NCBI RefSeq assembly: GCF_034702125.1
Contig: NC_085857.1
Span: 55,682,714-55,746,713 of the forward strand
Reading direction: 5' to 3'
Length of the DNA: 64,000 nt
From: Engraulis encrasicolus
Taxonomy: Eukaryota; Chordata; Actinopteri; Clupeiformes; Engraulidae
Numbering within the stretch: the stretch's first letter is position 1; each line of letters begins with the position of its first letter. The notes under the pieces are model-generated. The model did no database searches, had not been told where the DNA came from, and saw only the letters and a program-made list of their open reading frames with translations. The translations under genes were made by a program, and so were the position numbers. Below, piece after piece: positions 55,310-64,000 of the stretch.

Positions 55310-58300
55310 GTAAGTCTGGAGTGGTGTGATGGTTTTGAAAATACAGCAATTGCAATGAGCCCTTAATGTAGCATGTTATGTTGTCCTTCAGGTAAGCTGG
55401 GCCTGACAAATAGGCCGAATACACCTAAATAGAGTCTTGCTTGCGTAGAACGTAGTAGTGGTCATTTAGTGATGATGATGATTTGGTTTATTTAGTGTAT
55501 TCTGAATTTTGTAAAGTGTAGTTATTTTAAAACTATATTGAGTGACAACACAGCTTTCTCGCTATAGGCTATATGATGCAAAGACGTTCTTTCTGTTTTA
55601 ACTCGCATAGTATTGATTTTTGGCTTGTAGATTTGAATTGTGGCTTGAAGGAAGAAGAATTTGAAGAGAATATTTTCCTGAGACAGGAAATAAAAAGGGA
55701 AACAGATCGTCATGACATCAAACAGGAAGACTCTACAGGTACAAAACAACAACACATAATTTGTTTGCATTTAGAGTTCCACATTAATTGCTAAGTCGTA
55801 AGAAGAAGCCTAACTTCTTTGCCTTTTTGTGAATAGACAGAAAGTTTAAAAAAAGTTTAAAATCTACCGGTACAGTGGTGGTCATATGTTTACATACCCT
55901 GGCAGAATATATGCTTTGTTAGCGATTTCTCGTACAATATGAATAATTACACAAAACCTGTTTTTCATTCTTTGCTTGTGACTGGCTGAAGACATTTATT
56001 AGAAATAGCCTGTGTTTACTCTTTCAAATCATAATCACTACTACACAAATGACCCAAATCAAAAGTTTATGCACCCTTATTTCTGACGCTGTAGGCCTAT
56101 GTTGTCTCCTTTAGCATCAATGACCACTTGAAATCGTTTGTGGTTGTCTTAGTCTTCTCAGATGGCAAAACAGCCCATTCTTCCTGGCAAAAACCTTACG
56201 TTTGAGGTTTCCACTGTGGTGCCCAGTGATGTGGAGATCCGGAGAGTGAGGTGGTCACTCAACAACCTACATTTTATTTATTCCTGAAGCTTATGACAGG
56301 TTGACCTGGCTTTCTGTTTTGGATTATTGTCATGTTGGGATGCCCAAACAATATCCCATGTGCAGCTTCAAGGCTGATGAGTGTCAAATTTCCTCCGGTA
56401 TTTTTCACAAGTTAATATATTCATTGTTTTATGAGTATGGACCAAAGTACAGTGCCTTTGTAACTCGTATGTCCCCAAACCATCAGTGGTCCATCACCAT
56501 GTCTCACACACAGGATGGTGTAACTTTCATCATGGGCCATGTTGACTGTTCTCCAAATGTAAATGTGGCTTAAAAAAGTTGATCTAATTTTAGGATAAGC
56601 GACACAACGTCTGGGAAGGACTGTATAATTGATGTATGCACCAGCTTAACAACTCAACTGTAGTCGTCTGACTGGATCTATTTTTCTACAGCAGCGGAGA
56701 TCTCCACGTCATTAGAAGAAGAGGAGGAGCAGGAGCAGCAGCAGGAGCAGGAGGATCACCGAGAAATATGGATTTCAGAGGACAGTGAAGAGGAATCTCA
56801 CCGACATATCCCAACTCGTACAAGTACGTTTTGAAAGTTTTATATCTTCAGAAACTGTTAAATCACCTCCTCTACTCTCATGTAGACAGAATAAGCAGTT
56901 CATTTGAGTTAAATTGGAAACAAGCAGAGGTGGCAAAAGTTATAAAAAAAAAAAATGCAGTTTTCTTCCAATTAGGGGAGGGCGATATGGCAAAAATGTC
57001 ATATCACGTTTTGTTAACAAAATCTCCATTTTGATTTTTAAAAAATTGAACAAAAACAACCGTCATATACTTGCAATTTGCAATTTGCAGTTAGTAAAAT
57101 GTTAACACACTGATGACACTCATAAAGTGCACAATTGGAATACAATACTAAGTAAACATCACTCTGATACTGATACTGACATTGTCACTGCAAGACGATC
57201 TATACGATTTCTCCACTTTGGCAGATTCAAGACGATCTTGATATCACGATTCACGATTTAATGTCGTCATATCGCCCACCCCTACTTCCAATACAGGTAA
57301 CTTATGTGAGTAACCTGCGCACTTGTCTTACATGCAGTTGACTCTGCACTGGTTCGATTTGGGTTGGGTTGGGTTCAAAATAGTCTTTACAAAATATTAA
57401 TACACCCATTCACTGCAACACATTTTTTTAAAATTGCTGTAAGGAACAGTACTGCAAGGGAAGGACAGAACTTTTTCCAAACTCGAGCATTTCATGCTCT
57501 CCTTTAGAGAGGGAGCTTTGCCAAACATCTTGTAAGATAAATCAAGCCCGCACTTTTCTGGTATCCACGTGACGTCAAGTGAATGTAGATTTAGGAGACC
57601 CTCGGTTAAGAAACCTTTAGTAGACTTATGACTTGAGTTGAGAATAATTGAAGTTCTTGTTTAGAAAGCCTTTAGTAGTCCAAACGCCGGAAGGAAGGAA
57701 GACCATTTTCAGTCCATGCTCAATTTGGAAAAGTATGTAGTTACTGCACTTTGCCTTTGTAGGACATAATTGATGAGAGCAGTCTGTATGATGGGTGTTT
57801 GTGTACTTAACATCCGATGAAGTTAAAGCTGATGCCTGCTCCTCAGTCTGTCTTGGGAGAGTTTTGCTTGGTCTGTAATGGTAAGAGTCACATGAAAAAT
57901 GAAAATAAAGTCTGCGACACCAAGCTCCTGTTTCTCTCATTTTAATGTGACGTTTCGGGCAGCATGCCCTTCATCAGACATCATGACAGGTGCTTGGTGT
58001 TGCGGACATTATGTTCAATTTTCATTTGACTTTGTTAGTCCTGCACCCAATCTTTTTGAGATGGGTGTTTTTCAAGGAGTTCCCGATTTTTTTCGGAGCT
58101 CAGAAACAATATTTTTATTGCTCCTGGCCTGACTGAGTCCCACACATTTGATGAATGCAATTGGGGGCTCAAGCCCATCATCATTTTTTTCAAATTGGGA
58201 ACACTGATGATTGGATAGATTCCTGAAATGGTTGTATCTTACCTCGCCTTCCGGCTTTCATATTTTATTAGCTTTTTCAATATTTCCAGAACTGTATCCA

Positions 58301-60141
58301 GCTCCTCTGTATACGTATATGCCAATTGTCCTTTCTCCTCATTGTATTAAGTATACAGCAGGCCTCTTGTCCTTTCTCCTCAGTGTATTAAGTACAGGCC
58401 CATTGTCCTGTACTAAACATCAGATTTTCTACCCTTTGACATGTAGGTCTTTCAAGCTGATTCTAATTCTACTTTTTGTGTGGTAAATTTCAGTCTTCAA
58501 CTTCTGTGCCCAAGCATTCCCTTTTGTTACTTACGCCAATTAATCAGCAGGGTAGTTTATCAATGGTTTTAGTAACTAGTAACTGTATAACTTGTCGTTA
58601 CAGGGGGTCTACAAAGGATGCCATCAAACAAAACGTGCACAATTTTGGAGAAAAGAAGAGGACAACTATCGTATGATTATTCTGAGTATGGAAGGACTTT
58701 TATTGAAATGCAGCCTATCAAAGCACACCAGAGAAGGGTCAAACCGTTCAAGTGCATGAAATGTTGGACAGCGTTTAAATATAAATGTAATTTAATGCTA
58801 CACCAAAAAACTCACATTGTGAAGGAGCCTTTGGAGTATATGACAAGTAGAAAGGCGCTTGGAGCACATAGTTTTAAGCTATGTCAGTGTACTACATGTG
58901 GAAAGACATTCACATGCAGATGGACCCTCAAAATTCACCAGAGACTTCATATTGCAGAAAGGCCTTACCAGTGTAGCATTTATGGAATGGCCTTTGCAGC
59001 CAAACTTGGTCTACAAAAGCATCAGAAAACCCATGCTGGAGAAAAATCTTACCAGTGCACCATATGTGGAAAGGGCTTTTCACAGTCAGGAAACTTAAAG
59101 TCTCATCAGAGAACCCATACTGGAGAAAAACCTTACCGGTGCAGCGTATGTGGACAGAGATTTACGCAGCAAAAAAGTCTAATTCGCCATCAGACAATCC
59201 ATACTGGGGAAAAACCTTACCAGTGCAGCACTTGTGGAAAGGCTTTCAGAGATAAGTGGCATCTAAAAGAACATCAGAGAACTCATACTGGAGAAAGGCC
59301 TTATCAGTGTAGCACATGTGGTAAGAGCTTTGCAAGGGCAACTCATCTCAACACTCACCACCAGACAACCCATGCAGGCGAAAGACCTCACCAGTGCACT
59401 ACATGTGGGAAGGCATTTCCAGACAAAAGTCGTCTCAAGCAGCATCAGAGAACCCACAGTGGAGAAAAGCCTTATCAGTGTACTACATGTGGGAAGGGAT
59501 TTGCAGTCAGATCTACTCTCAAAAGTCACCAGAAAACTCACAGTAACCGGTTTCCTTGTACTATATGTGGACAGGCCTGTTTATCCAGAAGTCATCTGGA
59601 CATGCATCTGAGAAATCACACTGGAGAAAGTCGTTACCAGTGTAGCACATGTGGAAAGGGATTTGAGGAAAAATGTAAGCTCAAAAGTCACCAGAGAACA
59701 CACACCGGTGAGAAACCTTATCAGTGCACCACATGTGGAAAAGCCTTTTCACAGAAATTTTATCTTACAAACCACCAGAAAACCCACTCAAGTGAGAAAT
59801 CTGATCAGTGTATCACTTGTGGAAAGTTTTTTGCATCAAAAGCTAATCTTGAAGCCCATAAGAGAAGTCATACAGGAGAAAAGCCATTTCTTTGTAGCAC
59901 GTGTGGAAAAGCATTTGCAGACAAGCGTAATCTAAGGGTTCACCTGAGAATCCATACTGGAGAAAAACCTTACGTGTGTAGCATATGTGGAAAGGGATTT
60001 GTCAAGAATAGTGATCTCAAAATCCATGACAGAATGCATACTGGAGAGAGACCATATCAGTGTAGCATATGTGGGAAGGCATTTACAAAGGCAGGTCACC
60101 TTAAGGCCCACCAGGGAACCCATACTGGAGAATATGTGTAA
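55306..60141 (+). CDS. ZNF5: type II C2H2 zinc-finger protein, 593 aa, intact
   Basis: Predicted join 55306-55309, 55631-55738, 56692-56823, 58604-60141, all phase 1, exactly 593 codons. Residues 2-37 are the DLN...DST cassette; 38-81 the E/Q-rich acidic segment; about 95-131 the [16 protein letters not shown] lead-in and a degenerate finger; fingers from 132 to near the C-terminus. Of 16 finger units 15 keep C2H2; unit 3 is CSIYG (Cys to Tyr), unit 7 has a four-residue His spacer, unit 10 lost its core Phe. Unlike ZNF2 there is no recent block duplication. Presumed nuclear DNA-binding regulator. Decayed linkers after the stop suggest a longer ancestor. Confidence 0.85.
55631..55738 (+). CDS. 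ZNF5 exon 3: DLN...DST cassette
   Basis: 108 nt, acceptor TTGTAG, donor GTACAA; identical by eye to ZNF4 exon 3. Confidence 0.78.
55875..56575 (+). mobile_element. Relic Tc1-like half element in ZNF5 intron 3
   Basis: Keeps the left TIR (CAGTGGTGGTCATATGTTTA) that segment A lost; then the same body as 49109-49770. No right TIR. Confidence 0.62.
56692..56823 (+). CDS. ZNF5 exon 4: E/Q-rich acidic segment (type II)
   Basis: 132 nt, acceptor TTCTACAG, donor GTACGT, phase 1 to phase 1. Confidence 0.75.
56973..57284 (+). mobile_element. hAT MITE (TAGGGGAGGGCGATATGGC), copy in segment B
   Basis: Same element and same CTTCCAAT target duplication (56965-56972, 57285-57292) as 50168-50484. Confidence 0.9.
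58604..60141 (+). CDS. ZNF5 exon 5: zinc-finger exon, 16 units
   Basis: Acceptor GTTACAG ends 58603; the split codon gives Arg, then [10 protein letters not shown]. Fingers to [17 protein letters not shown], then HTGEYV and TAA at 60139. Confidence 0.9.
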
Positions 60142-60215
60142 TGTCAAGAGAATCCTTACTGGAGAATATGTGCAATGTTCAGGGAAATCCATACTGGAGA
60201 TCATTTGTAATGCCC
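60142..60215 (+). pseudogene. Decayed finger-linker repeats after the ZNF5 stop
   Basis: Three ACTGGAGA(A/T)-type linker remnants at 28-35 nt spacing (around 60121, 60155, 60190), each followed by a stop. Either eroded fingers or slippage of the linker. Confidence 0.55.
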
Positions 60216-60299
60216 ATTGTTGGGAAGGTTAGTTTCAAAATCTATTCCCCAATAGATTACAGAGCACATGCCTCAAAATAGTGTAGTGCAGAGGCCCTT

Positions 60300-60710
60300 T
60301 GGACTCCACTGTGTGTTTCCTCATATGATTCCCTCTCTGTCTGTCTGTATGTGTGCTAATGTGCGTTTGTATCTGTGTGTGTGAATGTTGTGTCCCACTG
60401 CCTTGTATGTATGCCATTATTCTGAGTGCCAAGCAATTTTGGGATGGGTTTTGTTTGAGGGGAGGTGTCTGGGTGGGAACAATTCAGAGATTAGACAGGA
60501 CGCGTATTGATAGCGTGTGGGGTAGGCATGTAAAATGTAGTGGGTAGTTAAGTAGTCTAATTGATTAGTGTAGTGTTTATTATTTTTCTTGGGGGACACC
60601 TCCTTTTGCCCGTTTTAGTGTGAGAGGGCAGGTAATAAAAGAAGAAGAAAATTGTATTTGCTGCCTCCGTCATCCTTTGAAGTGGCTACAACTTGGCGCT
60701 AAAATATAAT
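60300..60710 (+). repeat. Possible LTR fragment
   Basis: A TGTGTTTCC start, GGTAATAAAAG as a candidate poly(A) signal (60631-60641), then CTACAACTTGGCGC resembling an LTR end and primer-binding site. No internal retroelement domain follows, so this is weak. Confidence 0.2.
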
Positions 60711-60715
60711 GTGCA

Positions 60716-61440
60716 ATGCAGTCCATGGAGCTACTCAACGTGGTGAATATAATGTCTCACTTTAATGAGCACAATTGCATTGCTATAGATTACAGAGCAC
60801 ATGCCTCAATGTAAAGCATGGAGTTACTCATGCCTGATTCTCATCGACAAAAGAGAATAACTCAATTTGGAGTTTGCAAGGCAGGTGAATAAATAAATGA
60901 ATTATTTAGTGGTGGGCCGTTATCGCTGGTAACACACTGCGATAATGTGTGACCCTTATCGGGTGATTAAGAAAAGCCAGCACGCTAATCTATTGTCAAA
61001 GTTGTGTTGGGAGTTTGGGTATATGCAAGTCTCCACAGCATAAGTGGTATACTAGGGAAATGTTATTGTTTGAGGTGAAGTGGTAGAGAGACATTGTGTG
61101 TGAGTATGAGCCCAACATACATTTCCTCATGCATTGCATGGAACACCAACAACAGTCCTGGAAATCTTGCCTGTGCTATAGTTGCAAAACACTCAGAGTA
61201 ATAAATGCATTTTGAAGACCAAACTCAAACTGTCAATGACTACTCTCCCTAAATGTTTGCATTGTGATAGCGCATTTGTGACGCAGTAAGATATGCCCAT
61301 GTCAGACGGTAAACATGTAACACGGTTGTCACGTTTGATAATAGACTGAATTCAAACTGAATTCATTTGGAGTTTTGACTCCTCTGGTATTCTGCGAACA
61401 GTCAGGTTTTGGCCAAATCGTTGGATGTTCAGAGTCATAG
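60716..61440 (+). other. Spacer; one hAT-like tip at about 60908
   Basis: TAGTGGTGGGCCGTTATCGC at 60908 looks like a hAT terminus without its partner. Otherwise nothing recognised. Confidence 0.35.
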
Positions 61441-61442
61441 AT

Positions 61443-61503
61443 AGGGCCCACAACAGAGCCTCATAACAGACTATCTCTGGTATGAGGCTCTGTTGTGGGC
61501 CCT
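61443..61503 (+). repeat. Perfect 23-bp inverted repeat (hairpin)
   Basis: 61443-61465 and 61481-61503 are exact complements (AGGGCCCACAACAGAGCCTC start) around a 15-nt loop. Confidence 0.85.
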
Positions 61504-61914
61504 TTGATGGCCCCACTAAGCAGATTCTCTGCCTTATTCTTAAATGAGCCTCCGCCCTTTTTTAACAGTCAATGGCAGATTCTCTCTCTCTCCTTCTCTC
61601 TTTTTCCAGGCCCATTAGAAATCGTGGAGGCCATTTTGTTTTAGCCTAAATGTTTGATATATTTATCGGTATTTGCCTATACAACATATAGCGCTGTTCT
61701 TTTTAAAATTTCAGTTTCTTAAGACTGTTAATGCTTTCTAACATAGACTTGGATACCGTGGCTCTTGATCAATCACAAAGACTTGCTGTCTCGGTCAAAG
61801 ATGCAACAGTTACACGGGCACCAAGAATTTCTCATTTTTGAGCTCTGATACGTCACCCATAATGTTGTGTGCATTGCAATTTTTTTTGCAAAACTGTGCT
61901 CTTACCCTGCTAAT
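61504..61914 (+). other. Spacer, nothing recognised
   Basis: Short CT-rich tract (61579-61605) and no supported gene. Confidence 0.4.
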
Positions 61915-62044
61915 TGAACCTTCACACTTCACTTTACTGGTGCAATGTGCAATTAATGAAGATTGGTCCACAGGCTGGTCAACTTGAGCCAGAAACTTCC
62001 CTCACTAAAATGACCGGTGTCTCAGATATTTTGTCCAACCCCTG
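61915..62044 (+). mobile_element. Tc1/mariner-like right end
   Basis: Ends CAGATATTTTGTCCAACCCC TG at a TATA, the complement of the CAGGGGTTGGACAAAATA-type fish Tc1 tip. The rest of the element is missing. Confidence 0.55.
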
Positions 62045-62697
62045 TATATATTGCTCCTGGCCTGACTAGTAGCAACGCTGAAGGTCTTGCCTTCACTAGG
62101 AGGGCGTGGCCTGGATAGAGTTCCTAGTCTATGGTGCATATGTGTAATGTCTCACTTCAATGAGCACAATTGTATGCACAGAGTATTAAAATGTAATATT
62201 GTCAGTGTAAAGAGTACGGTGTTCTCTTATCCAGATTGTTTGTTAGCTTTTTGGGTTTCGGTGATCTTTAGTCCAAGGTATTGTGCTTTTAATATGTCCA
62301 TGTACAGTAGGACTTGTCAAATTATTAGCCTGCATTTTCATGTGGAGTGCCTTTGTCAGCAAATTTACTCTCAGTTTTGAACCTGTAATATTCAGTCCCA
62401 CCAGGAAATCACGGGCATTTTCTAAAAAAATCGTGATCTGAATTGCCAGATGGTGCACGAGGATTTCCAGAAAATCGCGATAAAAGTTGTGGAGCTTCTT
62501 ACTGTGTTGTTGCGATTTTGTTGCGGCATGAAGTGAAAGGTGCAATTTTTGTTGCGATTTTTAATATGTTTCCCCACATTTGAAAGTAAAGGACACTGCC
62601 ACATTCCAGTCCTCTGGTGTTTTTATATTATTTTCAGTGGTCATTTTGGTATTTTTGAGGTAGGCTTGGTAGCTTAGGTAGTAACCTCATAAGCTGC
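62045..62697 (+). other. Spacer, nothing clearly recognised
   Basis: TTGCGATTTTGTTGCG-type repeats and inverted ATCGCGAT words at 62400-62570 hint at a degraded DNA element; boundaries unclear. Confidence 0.35.
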
Positions 62698-63010
62698 GTA
62701 TGTGACGGAGGTCCTCTTGCACCTGATCGAACGTGCGATCTCGTCAACTACAACGGTCTGGCAATGGGAGACACAGTACGATACCGCTGGGCCAAGAGAC
62801 TAGTCTCTCGGCCCAACGGCACGAGACTGTATGAGGCTATCTGAGGGAGGTTTACCAACGTTCCATGCCAACTCTGCTAGTTAGCCTCCATTACACTCTC
62901 CCCCTTAAACTTCACTCCCATCCCGGGTCAGCGGCACCACTGTGACGGAGATCATCTTGCACCTGTTCACCCCCCTCGGGGATCGAACGTGCCAACTCGT
63001 CAACTACAAC
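62698..63010 (-). repeat. Second tandem array of the tRNA-like repeat
   Basis: One near-complete unit from TATGTGACGGAGGTCC and the start of a second at 62940, again head to tail. The second is cut at GTCAACTACAAC by the hAT element. Confidence 0.6.
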
Positions 63011-63749
63011 TAGAGGTGCTCCGATTGCTCGGCTGCCGATCATGACCGGCAGATAATGGCCAAAAATAGCCTGATTGGCAATCAGAAAAACATGCCGATC
63101 AAGAAAACGATAGTGAGATATCAAATTCCTCACGCAACCATTTGCCTTTACACCTGGCGCTGCATGTAGGCGCTGGCTCTGCACAGCTGCAAGTGCACCA
63201 AAAGAAGGCATCTTTGCTTGTCTATAACTTTTCGCCATCCCCCCTTCATTTCCACCATTCATAACCATATCTGCATCAACAATGATCTGATTTTCCGATC
63301 CATGCGCCGTTTACCTGACAATGTAATTTGCGATTGAGTATTACTCGCCAGTGAGCCATTTTACGTTATAACCTGAGTAGTTGCCTCGGTCGGCACGCGA
63401 AAACTTCACGTTGTCAGCACAAACATGTCAATTATTGTTTTCAAAGTTGTAATTGGCAGTCAGTCGATTAGTTTGATAGTCGCTGAAACACCAAACGGCG
63501 ACAGATGTGGTAAAACTTGAGAGAGACATTCAAAACGGCAGTGGAGCACTGGAACTGTGGACGGTGACAGAGAGGGGAGGGGCTCTCCTCACGAGGCTGC
63601 TCATTTAAAGCGACAGGTTGTTTTTTTCTCGTATGTGGAAGACTATTTGATGTAATGTTTCAGTTTCAATTCAATCTTAAATAGTTTAGTTATTCTATGC
63701 AATAACTTATACATTGATTAATACTGTAGACTGTATTACCAACACTAGT

Positions 63750-63837
<88 letters not shown>

Positions 63838-64000
63838 GCCTAATAATAGACATGTGCAAATTAAGATTGATTGGTTTATGGGCAGAAATGGTATTCAATA
63901 AGGATAATTAATATGCTATTAAAAAAATAGGAAATCATTTTTGTGATCGGCAATGATCGGTAATCGGCAGATAAAGATTTTTGGTGATCGGTATCGGTGA
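63011..64000 (+). mobile_element. hAT-like element, runs off the window
   Basis: TAGAGGTGCTCCGATTGCTC and CCGATCATGACCGGC at the left; inverted GATCGGTAATCGGC and GATCGGTATCGGTGA at the window end. Inserted into the tRNA-like repeat. No transposase frame seen. Confidence 0.65.
63756..63838 (+). repeat. (AAT)n microsatellite
   Basis: ATA/AAT trinucleotide run with one AAC interruption, inside the hAT-like element. Confidence 0.95.

Noticed and set aside
62912..63268. 118-codon minus-strand frame
   Set aside because: Spans the junction of the tRNA-like repeat and the hAT element, so it cannot be an old gene.

Overview
This is nuclear DNA of a teleost fish; the species cannot be read from it. 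Evidence: GT-AG spliced genes encoding long C2H2 zinc-finger arrays with TGEKPY/F linkers, a tRNA-headed SINE, fish-type L2, I-like, Tc1 and hAT elements, palindromic MITEs and very long CA/TG microsatellites. No rRNA, CRISPR or prokaryotic gene was seen.

The backbone is a tandem array of one zinc-finger (ZNF) gene family, all on the + strand: ZNF1 (3.65-8.06 kb), ZNF2 (20.4-30.0 kb), ZNF3 (30.9-36.6 kb, broken), ZNF4 (38.7 kb to an assembly gap at 51.3 kb) and ZNF5 (52.6-60.1 kb). All introns are phase 1. The plan is: a non-coding exon 1; a 26-31 nt exon 2 that contributes only ATG+G to the reading frame; a 108-nt exon 3 encoding a 36-residue peptide with up to three psi-K-x-E (SUMO-consensus) motifs; a variable exon 4; and one long zinc-finger exon 5. 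Two subtypes alternate. ZNF1 and ZNF3 (type I) have an exon 5 beginning GDPQRK and share intron 4 sequence. ZNF2 and ZNF5 (type II) have an exon 5 beginning GLQR and a Glu-rich exon 4; ZNF4 carries the type II exon 4. By eye ZNF2 (700 aa, 19 finger units) and ZNF5 (593 aa, 16 units) are intact. ZNF1 (291 aa, 7 units) is shortened by a Glu-to-stop change. ZNF3 has lost its ATG and exon 2 donor and frameshifts at its C-terminus.

Layout: 1-3650 is the 3' part of an I-group LINE whose tail abuts ZNF1 exon 1. 8-20 kb is repeat-rich (AGATATCT-periodic repeats, a SINE, LINE ends, and a 7.1-kb CACTCT-ended element enclosing exon-like repeats, an L2 fragment and a Tc1 end). 20-30 kb is ZNF2, with Tc1-like and tRNA-like insertions in its introns and two hAT insertions at one 8-bp site in its 3' UTR. 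30-37 kb is ZNF3. Segments 37.88-51.26 kb (A) and 51.36-58.16 kb (B) are near-identical copies separated by exactly 100 Ns. They differ mainly by clean transposon insertions: a 3.1-kb long-TIR element and a 2.0-kb palindrome only in A, and a 1.5-kb hAT and a 190-bp hAT MITE only in B. A/B may be a recent tandem duplication or two unmerged haplotypes. 60-64 kb is repeats, ending inside a hAT element.

The ZNF proteins are inferred to be nuclear DNA-binding regulators, possibly recruiting SUMO-dependent silencing, in a locus under heavy transposon pressure. All coordinates and splice junctions come from reading the sequence and comparing copies by eye; no alignment or database search was run.
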